Positions 8,824-18,000 are shown, numbered from the stretch's first letter. The stretch is DNA of 64,000 bases from Intestinimonas massiliensis (ex Afouda et al. 2020) (GCF_900626285.1 NZ_LR131147.1:2335750-2399749), one strand, 5' to 3'. Numbers and translations: made by a program. The notes: generated from the sequence alone by a model not told the origin.

Positions 8824-8873
8824 TTGACAAACTATGAACTAAGTATTGACAAACTATGAACGTCTGGTATTAT
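8824..8873 (+). promoter_or_regulatory. Promoter and 22-bp tandem repeat upstream of the DUF3798 transporter operon
   Basis: TTGACAAACTATGAAC occurs at 8824-8839 and again at 8846-8861, a 22-bp period. The second copy supplies TTGACA at 8846, 16 bases before TATTAT (8868-8873), a good vegetative promoter. Two identical sites two helical turns apart also fit a dimeric regulator that overlaps the -35 box. Confidence 0.7.
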
Positions 8874-8918
8874 TAAACTATATATCCCCGGTAAGTCTTT
8901 TGAAAATTGGAGGTATGT

Positions 8919-10190
8919 ATGAAAAAAGCGATTAGTTTCTTGCTGTCGGCAGCCATGCTGCTGGCCCTGGCTGCCTGCGGTAGCGGCGGCAATCCCTCCG
9001 GCGCGCAGAACAGCGCCGCCCCCCAGAGCAGTGAGGCCCCCTCCGGCTCCGACGCCGGCGACACCTTCAAGATCGGCATTGTTACCGGCACCGTCTCTCA
9101 GTCCGAGGACGACCGCCGCGGCGCCGAGGCCTTCCAGGCCATGTATGGCGAGGACCGGGTGGTTCTGGCCACTTACCCCGACAACTTCACCGATGAGGTG
9201 GAGACCACCATCCAGAAGATCGCCGGCCTGGCCGATGACCCCGACATCAAGGCCATCGTTGTCAACCAGGCGGTTCCCGGCACCACCGAGGCCTTCCGTC
9301 AGGTCAAGGAGCGCCGCCCCGACATCATTTGCATCGCCGGCGAGTCCCATGAGGACCTGCCCGAGATCGGCTCTGCCGCCGACCTGGTGTGCAACAACGA
9401 CTTCGTGGCCCGCGGCTACCTGATCATCCGCACCGCCCATGAGCTGGGCTGCACCGACTTCGTGCACATCTCCTTCCCCCGCCACATGGCTTATGAGACC
9501 ATGAGCCGCCGCGTGGCCGTCATGCAGAAGGCCTGCGAGGAGTTCGGCATCCAGTTCCATCAGGAGACCGCTCCCGACCCCACCTCTGACGTAGGCGTCG
9601 CCGGCGCCCAGGCCTACATCCTGGAGAAGGTGCCCGAGTGGGTCCAGAAGTACGGCACTCAGACCGCTTACTTCTGCACCAACGACGCCCACACCGAGCC
9701 TCTGCTCAAGCAGCTGTTCAAGTATGGCGGCTACTTCATCGAGGCCGACCTGCCCTCTCCTCTGATGGGTTATCCCGGCGCTCTGGGCCTGGACCTGACC
9801 GAGGAGGCCGGCGACTTTGAGAAGATCCTGGCCAAGGTGGAGGAGGCCGTCTGCGCCACCACCACCGACGACGGCGTGAGCGGCGCCGGCCGGTTCGGCA
9901 CCTGGGCTTACTCCTACGGCTACACCACTTCCGCCGGCCTGGCCCAGCACGCCATGAACGTCATCAACGGCGAGAGCGACCTGAAGGATATGGACGACAT
10001 TGCCAAGGCCTATGAGGTGTTCTCTCCCGGCGCTGAGTGGAACGGCTCCGGCTACACCAACGCCACCACCGGTGTCAAGTCCGAGAACATCTTCCTGGTG
10101 TACCAGGATACTTATATCATGGGCGATCCCGGCTACTACATGGGTTCCACCGACGTGGAGGTGCCCGAGGAGTATTTCACCACCGCCTAA
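8919..10190 (+). CDS. DUF3798-family ABC transporter substrate-binding lipoprotein
   Basis: 423 residues. Start ATG with GGAGGT five bases upstream. MKKAISFLLSAAMLLALAAC is a lipoprotein signal with lipobox LAAC, so the mature protein is tethered outside the membrane. The body opens with FKIGIVTGTVSQSEDDRRGA and contains alternating alpha/beta segments like periplasmic-binding-protein type 1 folds; it reads as the DUF3798 family. It heads an operon with a tandem ATPase, two permeases and a small membrane-anchored protein. A hairpin after the gene would give it more mRNA than the downstream genes, as is usual for binding proteins. The substrate is unknown. Confidence 0.85.
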   Translation: MKKAISFLLSAAMLLALAACGSGGNPSGAQNSAAPQSSEAPSGSDAGDTFKIGIVTGTVSQSEDDRRGAEAFQAMYGEDRVVLATYPDNFTDEVETTIQKIAGLADDPDIKAIVVNQAVPGTTEAFRQVKERRPDIICIAGESHEDLPEIGSAADLVCNNDFVARGYLIIRTAHELGCTDFVHISFPRHMAYETMSRRVAVMQKACEEFGIQFHQETAPDPTSDVGVAGAQAYILEKVPEWVQKYGTQTAYFCTNDAHTEPLLKQLFKYGGYFIEADLPSPLMGYPGALGLDLTEEAGDFEKILAKVEEAVCATTTDDGVSGAGRFGTWAYSYGYTTSAGLAQHAMNVINGESDLKDMDDIAKAYEVFSPGAEWNGSGYTNATTGVKSENIFLVYQDTYIMGDPGYYMGSTDVEVPEEYFTTA

Positions 10191-10214
10191 TCTATTTCTC
10201 CAATGGTTCATTCC

Positions 10215-10252
10215 AAACAGCAGGGGGAGGAATTTCTCCCCCTGCTGTTTTC
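10215..10252 (+). terminator. Attenuator hairpin between binding protein and ATPase genes
   Basis: A perfect 15-bp stem, AAACAGCAGGGGGAG and CTCCCCCTGCTGTTT, with loop GAATTT. The T run is short, which suggests partial termination or 3'-end protection. Confidence 0.75.
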
Positions 10253-10279
10253 AAAGCGGGAGAGGAGTAAAAGAACACT

Positions 10280-11863
10280 ATGGAAAACAACAACGCTCCC
10301 TTGCTGGAAATGCGGAACATCAAAAAGGACTTCTTCGGCAATCAGGTTCTGAGCGACATCAACATCACCCTGCAGGCCGGCGAGGTGCTGGGCCTTGTGG
10401 GCGAGAACGGTGCCGGCAAGAGCACGCTGATGAAGATTCTCTTCGGCATGGACGTCATTCGGGAGACAGGCGGTTATGAAGGCGAAATCCGGCTGAACGG
10501 TCAGACGGTGAAATTTGCCACGCCCTTTGAGGCGCTGGCCGCCGGTATCGGCATGGTACATCAGGAGTTTTCCCTGATCCCCGGCTTTACCGCCGCCGAA
10601 AACATCCTGCTCAACCGGGAGCCCACCAAGCGGAACATCGTCTCCGAGATTTTCGGGCCCCGGCTGGATACGCTGGACTACAAGACCATTGCGGACCGCG
10701 CGGAAAAGGCCATCGACAAGATGGGCGTCCGGATCAACGCCGACATGGTCATCAGTGATATGCCCGTGGGCCACAAGCAGTTTACCGAGATCGCCCGTGA
10801 GCTGAGCAAGGAGCAGCTGAAGCTGCTGATTCTGGACGAGCCCACCGCCGTTCTGACCGAGAAGGAGGCCGAGGCCCTGCTGGACTCCATCCGGAACATG
10901 TCGGCCCAGGGGATCTCCGTTATCTTTATCACCCATCGTCTCCACGAGATCCTGTCCGTGTGCGACAAGGTGGTCATCATGCGGGACGGCTATGTGGTGA
11001 AGGAGAGCCCGGCGAAGGAGATCGACGTGCCGGAAATCACCCGCTGGATGGTGGGCCGGAATGTGGAGTCTGCCTCCGTCTCTGAGGCCCGGGAGCTCCC
11101 CGATGCCAAGACCATCATGTCCATCCGCAAGCTGTGGGTGGACATGCCCGGCGAGACGGTGCGCAACATTGACCTGGACATCAAGGAGGGAGAGATCCTG
11201 GGCATCGGCGGCCTGGCCGGCCAGGGCAAGCTGGGTATCCCCAACGGCATTATGGGCCTGTATGAGGCAGGCGGCACGGTGGAGTTTGAGGGCAAGCCCA
11301 TCCCCCTCAACAGCCCCAGAAAGTGCCTGGATGCCTCCTTGGCCTTCGTCTCGGAGGACCGGCGGGGCGTGGGCCTGCTGCTGGACGAGTCTCTGGAGTG
11401 GAACGTGGCCTTCTCAGCCATGCAGATCCAGAATAAATTCCTCAAAAACTTCGGCCTGTTCTCCTGGCGGGACGAGCGGGCCATCCGCGCTGTGACCAAT
11501 CAGTATATTGACGAGCTGAAGATCAAATGTACCGGCTCCCAGCAGAAGGCGAAGGAGCTCTCCGGCGGCAACCAGCAGAAGGTGTGTCTGGCCAAGGCAT
11601 TCGCCCTGCAGCCCAAGTTCCTCTTCGTCTCCGAGCCCACCCGGGGCATCGACGTGGGCGCCAAGGCGCTGGTGCTGGAGGCCCTCAAGCGGTTCAACCG
11701 GGAATACGGCGTTACCGTGGTGATCATCTCCTCCGAGCTGGAGGAGCTGCGCCAGTCCTGCGACCGGATCGCCATCGTCTCGGGAGGGCGGATCGCCGGC
11801 ATCCTGCCGGCCACCGAGTCCTCGGAGGCCTTCGGCACGCTGATGGTCAGCCAGGTGGTATAA
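10280..11863 (+). CDS. ABC transporter ATPase with two fused nucleotide-binding domains (sugar-type)
   Basis: 527 residues with the MglA/RbsA-type tandem layout. Domain 1 has Walker A GENGAGKST near residue 43 and Walker B LLILDEPTA near 190. Domain 2 (from ~275) has a degenerate Walker A (GLAGQGKLGIP) but an intact signature LSGGNQQK (~420) and a SEPTRGIDVGA switch. One complete and one defective ATP site is normal for this family. RBS AGGAG lies 12 bases upstream of the ATG. It energises import with the binding protein upstream and the two permeases downstream. Confidence 0.92.
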   Translation: MENNNAPLLEMRNIKKDFFGNQVLSDINITLQAGEVLGLVGENGAGKSTLMKILFGMDVIRETGGYEGEIRLNGQTVKFATPFEALAAGIGMVHQEFSLIPGFTAAENILLNREPTKRNIVSEIFGPRLDTLDYKTIADRAEKAIDKMGVRINADMVISDMPVGHKQFTEIARELSKEQLKLLILDEPTAVLTEKEAEALLDSIRNMSAQGISVIFITHRLHEILSVCDKVVIMRDGYVVKESPAKEIDVPEITRWMVGRNVESASVSEARELPDAKTIMSIRKLWVDMPGETVRNIDLDIKEGEILGIGGLAGQGKLGIPNGIMGLYEAGGTVEFEGKPIPLNSPRKCLDASLAFVSEDRRGVGLLLDESLEWNVAFSAMQIQNKFLKNFGLFSWRDERAIRAVTNQYIDELKIKCTGSQQKAKELSGGNQQKVCLAKAFALQPKFLFVSEPTRGIDVGAKALVLEALKRFNREYGVTVVIISSELEELRQSCDRIAIVSGGRIAGILPATESSEAFGTLMVSQVV

Positions 11864-11873
11864 GGAGGACGTC

Positions 11874-12947
11874 ATGGACAAAACATTGGAAAAGAAAAAC
11901 GGGTTCAAAGCCCTGCTGGACAGCTATGGCCTGCCCCGGATGATCATCACCTGCTTCGTCCTGCTGCTGTTTATCATGGCTCCCATCGTGGGCGCCAACC
12001 TGACCATGCAGGTGGGCAACGTGATCAACCGCTTCAGCTGGAACGCGGTGCTGGTGCTGGCCATGGTGCCCATGATCCACTCCGGCTGCAGCCTGAACTT
12101 CGGCATCCCCCTGGGTATCATAGCCGGCCTGCTGGGCGGCACTCTGTCCATCCAGTTCGGATTTACCGGGGTGGCCAGTTTCTTTATGGCCATCCTGCTG
12201 GCCACGCCCTTCGCCCTTCTGCTGGGCGGCGGCTACGGCTGGCTGCTGAACCGGATCAAGGGCGGCGAAATGATGATCGCCACCTATGTGGGCCTGGCCG
12301 CCATCTCCTTCATGTGCATGATGTGGCTGCTGCTGCCCTACACCAGCCCCACCATGGTGTGGGGCCTGTCCGGCCAGGGCCTGCGTACCACCATCTCCCT
12401 GGACGGCTTCTACGGCGGGACCCTGGCCAACTTCCTGCGGATCCCCATTGATCCGGAGAGCGGCCTGTACTTCCCCACCGGCGCCATCCTGTTCTTCGCG
12501 CTGCTGGCCTTTGCCATGTGGGCCTTCCTGCACACCAAGACCGGCACCGCCATGACCGCCGTGGGCTCCAACCCCCAGTTCGCCCGGGCCTCCGGCATCA
12601 GCGTGGACAAGATGCGCCTGCTGTCGGTGATCATGTCCACCTGGCTGGGTGCGGTGGGCATCCTGGTCTACCAGCAGGGCTTCGGCTTCATGCAGCTGTA
12701 TACCGCCCCCAACAACATGACCCTGCCCGCCGTGGCTGCCATCCTCATCGGCGGCGCCGCCGTCAACAAGGCGTCCATCCCCCATGTGATCATCGGCACC
12801 ATCCTCTACCAGAGCGTAGTCACCCTGACGCCCACCGTCATGACCGCCATGATCCACATGGACGTGAGCGAGGTGGTGCGTATCATCGTCTCCAACGGCA
12901 TGATCGTCTACGCGCTGACCCGCGTCATTAAGGGGGGGGCAAAATGA
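11874..12947 (+). CDS. ABC transporter permease 1 (BPD_transp_2 / RbsC-like)
   Basis: 357 residues, about 8-10 hydrophobic helices, of the branched-chain-amino-acid/ribose permease type. A cytoplasmic loop carries AVGSNPQFARASGISVDKM, the typical G-(x)N-xxAAxxxGI coupling motif of this family. TAAGGAGG overlaps the end of the ATPase gene and positions the ATG. Its stop overlaps the start of the next permease by 4 bases. Confidence 0.9.
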   Translation: MDKTLEKKNGFKALLDSYGLPRMIITCFVLLLFIMAPIVGANLTMQVGNVINRFSWNAVLVLAMVPMIHSGCSLNFGIPLGIIAGLLGGTLSIQFGFTGVASFFMAILLATPFALLLGGGYGWLLNRIKGGEMMIATYVGLAAISFMCMMWLLLPYTSPTMVWGLSGQGLRTTISLDGFYGGTLANFLRIPIDPESGLYFPTGAILFFALLAFAMWAFLHTKTGTAMTAVGSNPQFARASGISVDKMRLLSVIMSTWLGAVGILVYQQGFGFMQLYTAPNNMTLPAVAAILIGGAAVNKASIPHVIIGTILYQSVVTLTPTVMTAMIHMDVSEVVRIIVSNGMIVYALTRVIKGGAK

Positions 12948-14071
12948 AACGGAAACAAACCTCTAAATTCAGCCTCAAGCGGCTGATCCAGGACAATTCC
13001 GTGCCCATCATGTTCGTTGTGATCTGCCTGATCTGCCTGCCCCTGGCGGGCTACTCCCCCTCCTACCTGATCAATGAGCTGATTACCCGCATGGGACGCA
13101 ACACCTTCCTGATCCTTGCCCTGCTCATCCCCATCATGGCGGGCATGGGCCTGAACTTCGGTATGACTCTGGGGGCCATGGCCGGTGAGATCGCCCTGAT
13201 CCTGGTGGTGGACTGGCAGATCTGGGGTATCCCCGGCATCATCCTGGCTATGATCATCTCCATCCCCATCTCCATCCTGCTGGGCCTCTTCTGCGGCAAC
13301 CTGCTGAACAAGGCCAAGGGCCGTGAAATGGTCACCAGTTACTTCATCTCCTACCTCATGAACGGTGTCTACCAGCTGGTGGTGCTGTTCCTGATGGGCC
13401 CTGTGATTCCCATCATCCACGCCACCCTGAAGCTGCCCCGGGGCTACGGTGTCCGCAACACCGTCAGCCTGCTGAGCATGCGCCAGCAGCTGGACAACCT
13501 GCTGGCCATCAATGTGGGCGGCGTCAAGATCCCGGTGCTCACCTTTATCATCATCGCGGTGCTCTGCCTGGTCATCGTCTGGTTCCGGCGCACCAAGCTG
13601 GGGCAGGACATGCGGGCGGTGGCCCAGGACATGGAAGTGGCCCGGGACGCCGGCATCAATGTGGACCGCACCCGCATCATCGCCATTGTGATGTCCACAG
13701 TGGTGGCGGGCTTCGGCATGATTATCTATCTGCAGAATCTGGGCAACTTCCCCACCTACACCGCCCACGTGCAGATCGGCACCTTCAGCATCGCGGCCCT
13801 GCTGGTGGGCGGCGCGTCGGTGGAGAAGGCCTCCATCGGCAACGCCTTCCTGGGCGTGCTCCTGTTCCACATGATGTTCATTCTGGCGCCGGAGGCGGGC
13901 ACCACCATTACCGGCGACTCCATGATCGGCGAGTATTTCCGTACCTTCGTGTCCTACGGCGTCATCACCGTGGCTCTCGTCCTGTATGAGACCAGAAAGC
14001 GCAGGGTCAAGAACGAAACCGGCTATCTGCTGGCGCTGGCCCAGAAGGAAGAGGAGGCGCGTGCGAAATGA
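12944..14071 (+). CDS. ABC transporter permease 2 (BPD_transp_2-like)
   Basis: 375 residues, multi-helix membrane protein related to the preceding permease; AVAQDMEVARDAGINVDRT matches the coupling loop. ATG overlaps the previous stop (ATGA), and its own stop overlaps the next gene in the same way, so the three genes are translationally coupled. It is predicted to form a heterodimeric channel with permease 1. Confidence 0.9.
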   Translation: MKRKQTSKFSLKRLIQDNSVPIMFVVICLICLPLAGYSPSYLINELITRMGRNTFLILALLIPIMAGMGLNFGMTLGAMAGEIALILVVDWQIWGIPGIILAMIISIPISILLGLFCGNLLNKAKGREMVTSYFISYLMNGVYQLVVLFLMGPVIPIIHATLKLPRGYGVRNTVSLLSMRQQLDNLLAINVGGVKIPVLTFIIIAVLCLVIVWFRRTKLGQDMRAVAQDMEVARDAGINVDRTRIIAIVMSTVVAGFGMIIYLQNLGNFPTYTAHVQIGTFSIAALLVGGASVEKASIGNAFLGVLLFHMMFILAPEAGTTITGDSMIGEYFRTFVSYGVITVALVLYETRKRRVKNETGYLLALAQKEEEARAK

Positions 14072-14541
14072 ACCGTCGCAGACTTGTATTCCGGCTCCTG
14101 CTGGTCCTGATCCTGGTGGCCATCGCCGGTGTGATGATGGTCATTGGCCGGGGTCATACGGTATACTTTGACAACAAGGCCCTGGAGTACCAGGGCACCA
14201 CCTATGAAGCGCCCTACAAGATCGAGATCCATGTGGGCAACAGTGCCGACGGCGACGCCCTCTCCAAGCTCTATGACAACGAGCGGGCCTCGGCCGATCA
14301 GATCGGCCAGAAGATCACCGTCACTCTGGTTGTCACCCAGGAGAAGGGCGGAGACGAGGAGGCCCCGGTGACCTACACCATCCCCCTGCCCTACGGCATG
14401 GACGGCCCCATCATCAACCTGCCTGCCTACCTGGCCGGGCTGCCGGAGGAGGCCTACCTCTCCGAATTCGTCCCGGTTATCACCGAAGAGCCCGAAGAAA
14501 CCGTGGTCATCGACGACGGTATGGGCCTGGGCGATTTCTGA
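14068..14541 (+). CDS. Small membrane-anchored protein of the transporter operon (DUF6672-like)
   Basis: 157 residues. MNRRRLVFRLLLVLILVAIA is one N-terminal transmembrane segment or uncleaved signal with positive residues first. The remaining ~130 residues are a small extracytoplasmic domain with predicted beta strands (TVYFDNKALEYQGTTYEAPY). I associate it with the DUF6672 family from memory, with moderate certainty. The 4-base overlap with permease 2 and a terminator right after it make it the last gene of the operon. An accessory subunit that helps the binding protein dock is a reasonable guess. Confidence 0.75.
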   Translation: MNRRRLVFRLLLVLILVAIAGVMMVIGRGHTVYFDNKALEYQGTTYEAPYKIEIHVGNSADGDALSKLYDNERASADQIGQKITVTLVVTQEKGGDEEAPVTYTIPLPYGMDGPIINLPAYLAGLPEEAYLSEFVPVITEEPEETVVIDDGMGLGDF

Positions 14542-14547
14542 TTTTAC

Positions 14548-14592
14548 AAAAGCGATCCTGCCTGCATCAAGCGGGCAGGGTCGCTTTATATT
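14548..14592 (+). terminator. Terminator of the DUF3798 transporter operon
   Basis: AAAGCGATCCTGCCTGC pairs with GCGGGCAGGGTCGCTTT around ATCAA, followed by an AT-rich tract. Confidence 0.85.
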
Positions 14593-14975
14593 TGATCTGC
14601 CTCTGTGAGCTTGGATGCAGATTCTATAAAAGGCAGGCGCTTCCATCTGTCCAAATTTGCGTCAGTGTGGTATGATACAGGGGAACCCATGAAAGGGCGG
14701 AGACAGGGACGCCGTGCCTGTCCGAAACATACAGTGCCTGAAGGACCGGATGGTGACCAATTCCGGTCCGTATGGAAGAAAAAGAGACTGTTCATATGGC
14801 CTCCTTTGGTAAAAATATGGATTTTCGTCTGAATTCTGCCAGAAGGGGCTGTCAAAAGAGGGACTGATGTGTTATATTCTTGCCGATAGCAAAGACCCGC
14901 CCTTGTGCTGCTTCCTGTTCCGGTGGAGGCGCCTGGGCCTGATGATAATAGCAATGTGTGAAAGGAAGGTTCATG
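14593..14975 (+). promoter_or_regulatory. Intergenic region with probable glgA promoter
   Basis: No supported gene; the open frames lack ribosome-binding sites. CTGTCA (14849-14854) and TATATT (14873-14878), 18 bases apart, make a plausible promoter. A strong GGACCGGA/TTCCGGTCC stem lies near 14740. No known riboswitch was recognised. Confidence 0.4.
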
Positions 14976-17084
14976 ATGGCACGGGAAAAAGCGGATTCCA
15001 TGAATGTAAAGAAGACTGTATCCAAAAAGAAAACTGAGACTGCCACGGCGAAGACTGCTCCCGCAGTGGAAAAGGTCACCCCTGTAGAGAAAAAGGCTGC
15101 TCCCGTGGTGGAAAAGGCCGCTGCTGTGGAGAAGAAGGCCGCCCCTGTTGAGGAAAAGGCCGCTGCTGTGGAGAAGAAGGCCGCCCCTGTTGAGAAAAAG
15201 GCCGCTCCTGTTGAGGAGAAGGCCGCCCCTGTTGAGAAAAAGGCTGCTGCTGTGGAGAAGAAGGCCGCCCCTGTTGAGGAGAAGACCGCTCCCGTCGAGA
15301 AGAAGACCGCTCCCGTCGAGAAGAAGGCCGCCCCTGTTGAGAAAAAGGCCGCCCCTGTTGAGGAGAAGACCGCTCCCGTCGAGAAGAAGACCGCTCCCGT
15401 CGAGAAGAAGGCCGCCCCTGCTGAGAAAAAGACCGCTCCTGTTAAAAAGACTGCTTCTGCTGTGAAAAAGGCGGCACCCGCCGGAAAGAAGAAGGCTGCA
15501 TCCGCCGGAAAGAAAGCCGCACCCGTTGAAGAAAAGGCTGTGCCCGTTGAGGAAAAGACAGTGCCCGTTGAGGAGAAGGCCGTGTCCGTTGAGGAAAAGG
15601 CTGCCCCCGTGAATGAGACGGCCAACCTGCCCCGCAGGAGCGTGGCGTTCATCGGTTCGGAGTGTCACCCCTTTGTCAAGACCGGCGGTCTGGGCGACGT
15701 GATGTACGCGCTGCCCCGGGAGCTGGCCCGGCTGAACTGTGACGTCCGGGTCATCCTGCCCCGCTACGCCTGCATCCCCCAGGAATACCAGAACAAGATG
15801 ATCTACCGGGGCGAGTTTTACATGGACCTGGGTAAAACCGGGCGCAATTACTATGTGGGGATCATGGAATATATCTGGGATGGCGTGGTGTACGACTTCA
15901 TCGACAATCAGGAGTTCTTCTCCTCCGGCAATCCCTATACCAATCTGGTGGACGACATCCCCAAATACTGCTTCTTCAGCAAGGCAGCCCTGGCCGCGCT
16001 GAATTATATGAACTGGATCCCCGATATCGTCCACTGCCACGACTGGCAGACGGCTCTGGTACCGGTATATCTGCGCACGCTGTTCAAGGATTCCCCGGTG
16101 GGCCGGGCCCGGTCTGTCCTCACCATCCATAACCTCCGGTTCCAGGGAATCTACAACATTCCCACCATCCAGTACTGGTCCGGCCTGCCTGACGAGGTGT
16201 TCGGCATGGGCGCCCTGCAGCAGGACTGGGTGAACGCCAACATGCTCAAGGGCGGCCTGGCCTACGCCGACCGCATTACCACCGTCAGCGGCACCTATGC
16301 CGGTGAGATCCAGACCAGCGAATACGGTGAGGGGCTGGAGGATCACCTGCGCTACCACAGCGGCAAGCTCAGAGGTATCGTCAACGGCATCGACTACGGC
16401 ATGTGGAACCCGGAGACTGACCCCGCTCTGGCGGACAACTACAGCCTGGGCAACGTGCTGGACCACAAGATGGCGAACAAGCTGGCCCTCCAGAAGGAGC
16501 TGGGTCTGGAGCAGGACACGGGCAAGTTTGTCATCGGCCTGATCTCCCGCCTGACCAACCAGAAGGGGCTGGACCTGGTCAACGCCATCATTCCCCAGGT
16601 ATTGGACGGCAATACCCAGGTGGTGGTGCTGGGCACCGGCGACAAGCAGTACGAGGACGCCTTCCGCTCCTATGAGAATGCCTACAAGGGCACCTTCAGC
16701 GCCTGTATCCAGTATGATGAGGGCAGGGCCCACCGGATCTACGCCGGCGCGGACGCCCTGCTGGTGCCCTCCCGCTTTGAGCCCTGCGGCCTGACCCAGC
16801 TCAACGCCATGCACTACGGCACCCTGCCTATTGTGCGGGAGACCGGCGGCCTGAAGGACACCGTGGAGCCCTATAACGAATTTACCGGCGACGGCAACGG
16901 CTTTACCTTCGACCGCTACGACGCAGGCCTGCTGCTGGATGCCATCAACCGGGCCAAGACCCTCTATTTTAATAACCGCTATCACTGGGACGAGGTCGTC
17001 CAGCGCGATATGGCGAAAGACGTTTCGTGGGAGAAGTCGGCGAAGCAGTACAAGGATCTGTACCTGGAACTGACCCAGTGGTGA
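14976..17084 (+). CDS. glgA: Glycogen synthase with long Lys/Ala/Pro-rich repeat extension
   Basis: 702 residues, against ~480 for ordinary GlgA. The ATG at 14976 is preferred (AGGAAGG six bases upstream); another ATG lies one codon earlier. Residues ~10-215 consist of dozens of near-identical units of the type PVEKKAA/PVEEKAA/AVEKKAA, ending with histone-H1-like AKK/AGKK units. The glycosyltransferase-5 domain then begins with SVAFIGSECHPFVKTGGLGD, whose KTGGLGD motif binds ADP-glucose. The second Rossmann domain has LISRLTNQKGLDLV and the active-site stretch PSRFEPCGLTQLNAM. The enzyme adds glucose from ADP-glucose to alpha-1,4-glucan. No glgC/glgD lies beside it. The repeats vary in copy order, as expected for slippage-prone DNA. 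Confidence 0.93.
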   Translation: MAREKADSMNVKKTVSKKKTETATAKTAPAVEKVTPVEKKAAPVVEKAAAVEKKAAPVEEKAAAVEKKAAPVEKKAAPVEEKAAPVEKKAAAVEKKAAPVEEKTAPVEKKTAPVEKKAAPVEKKAAPVEEKTAPVEKKTAPVEKKAAPAEKKTAPVKKTASAVKKAAPAGKKKAASAGKKAAPVEEKAVPVEEKTVPVEEKAVSVEEKAAPVNETANLPRRSVAFIGSECHPFVKTGGLGDVMYALPRELARLNCDVRVILPRYACIPQEYQNKMIYRGEFYMDLGKTGRNYYVGIMEYIWDGVVYDFIDNQEFFSSGNPYTNLVDDIPKYCFFSKAALAALNYMNWIPDIVHCHDWQTALVPVYLRTLFKDSPVGRARSVLTIHNLRFQGIYNIPTIQYWSGLPDEVFGMGALQQDWVNANMLKGGLAYADRITTVSGTYAGEIQTSEYGEGLEDHLRYHSGKLRGIVNGIDYGMWNPETDPALADNYSLGNVLDHKMANKLALQKELGLEQDTGKFVIGLISRLTNQKGLDLVNAIIPQVLDGNTQVVVLGTGDKQYEDAFRSYENAYKGTFSACIQYDEGRAHRIYAGADALLVPSRFEPCGLTQLNAMHYGTLPIVRETGGLKDTVEPYNEFTGDGNGFTFDRYDAGLLLDAINRAKTLYFNNRYHWDEVVQRDMAKDVSWEKSAKQYKDLYLELTQW

Positions 17085-17109
17085 GCTGAAAAACACCGGA
17101 AGAAATACA

Positions 17110-17148
17110 AAAAGTCTGTACCGTGGAGACACGGTACAGACTTTTTTA
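17110..17148 (+). terminator. glgA terminator
   Basis: AAAGTCTGTACCGTG, loop GAGA, CACGGTACAGACTTTTTT. Confidence 0.9.
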
Positions 17149-17255
17149 TAGGGATTCAGGGATCTGACGCGGAAAACGACCGGACCCGGTTCGACCTTAT
17201 CCCGCCTGCTGCGCGCAGGAACAGCGTTAAACAAAGGCCGGCCGTGGCCGCTCCG

Positions 17256-17891
17256 TCACAGCGCCAGGATGCGGGCGGGCAGGTCCTCGATGGGTTCGCA
17301 TTCCCGGATGGAGAAGTGGTACTTCTTGGTTATGCCCAGCTTGGTCCCGTTCTGATAGTCGTTGAAGGAGCTTTTCCGCTCAAAGGAGCGGGAAGGCCCG
17401 TTTTTCAGATAGATCTGCCGCAGGATGTCGATCTCCTGGAATACGGCGATGCCGCCGATGTCGTCGCACGGCCGGTCGAACTTCCAGACCACAAAGATGG
17501 GGATGTCCTTCCCGTCCGCCCGGTCCTGGGCCTTCCGCTCCAGGTAGCTTTGCAGCTTGGGCTCGTCCACAGCCAGGGATTCCCGGGGGTAGAGGTGAAT
17601 AAACTGCTTGGACTTCATAAAGGCCTGCCCCGATAAGTACTTTGCCTCAATGCGGCAGATCAGCCTGCCGTCCTTGCTGAACACATCAATGTCCGGATTC
17701 TTGTTTATTTTGGTGGGGCTGCAGGAACAGCCTGTGGTCTGGGCCACGAATCTCATCAGCTCCTGGACCAGATCGTCCGAGTTAAACAGGTCCCGGGTAA
17801 AGGGATAGTCCAGCTTGGAGCGGCCCAGGCACTTGTGACAGCTGCCGCACAGCAGGGGGATCTCTTTGGGGTTTACCGAACAACTCAGCAT
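17256..17891 (-). CDS. Predicted PD-(D/E)XK nuclease, likely restriction enzyme partner of the methyltransferase
   Basis: 211 residues from ATG 17891 (RBS GGGAGG 10 bases upstream; an ATG six codons earlier overlaps that site). A CGSCHKC cluster near residue 15 could bind zinc. Residues ~70-95 read NPDIDVFSKDGRLICRIEAK: the spacing of PDID and ExK fits the catalytic core of PD-(D/E)XK nucleases. A second hydrophobic strand, DIPIFVVWKFD, follows. I do not recognise a specific family. It is divergent from a Dam-type adenine methyltransferase with only ~110 bp between starts, the usual layout of a type II restriction-modification pair. A repair or anti-phage nuclease is the alternative. Confidence 0.6.
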   Translation of the reverse strand: MLSCSVNPKEIPLLCGSCHKCLGRSKLDYPFTRDLFNSDDLVQELMRFVAQTTGCSCSPTKINKNPDIDVFSKDGRLICRIEAKYLSGQAFMKSKQFIHLYPRESLAVDEPKLQSYLERKAQDRADGKDIPIFVVWKFDRPCDDIGGIAVFQEIDILRQIYLKNGPSRSFERKSSFNDYQNGTKLGITKKYHFSIRECEPIEDLPARILAL

Positions 17892-18000
17892 GATCTGACA
17901 ACCTCCCATAATAAGATTACTCTCATTATAGCAGAGATGAAAAAAGATTGCAGAAAAAGTGGTTGTAGGTTATAGTAAGTAGAAAGGCCCAAGGAAATGG

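Noticed and set aside
14593..14975. Riboswitch upstream of glgA
   Set aside because: Stems are present but no conserved core of a known class could be recognised.
15040..15620. CRISPR-like or satellite repeat array
   Set aside because: The repeats keep the glgA reading frame without spacers and encode the KKAAPVE tail, so they are coding repeats.
14586..17234. 882-codon minus-strand frame opposite glgA
   Set aside because: Its repeats (SGLFLNRGGLLL type) are the mirror of the KKAAPVE repeats on the other strand. No start signal and no family.
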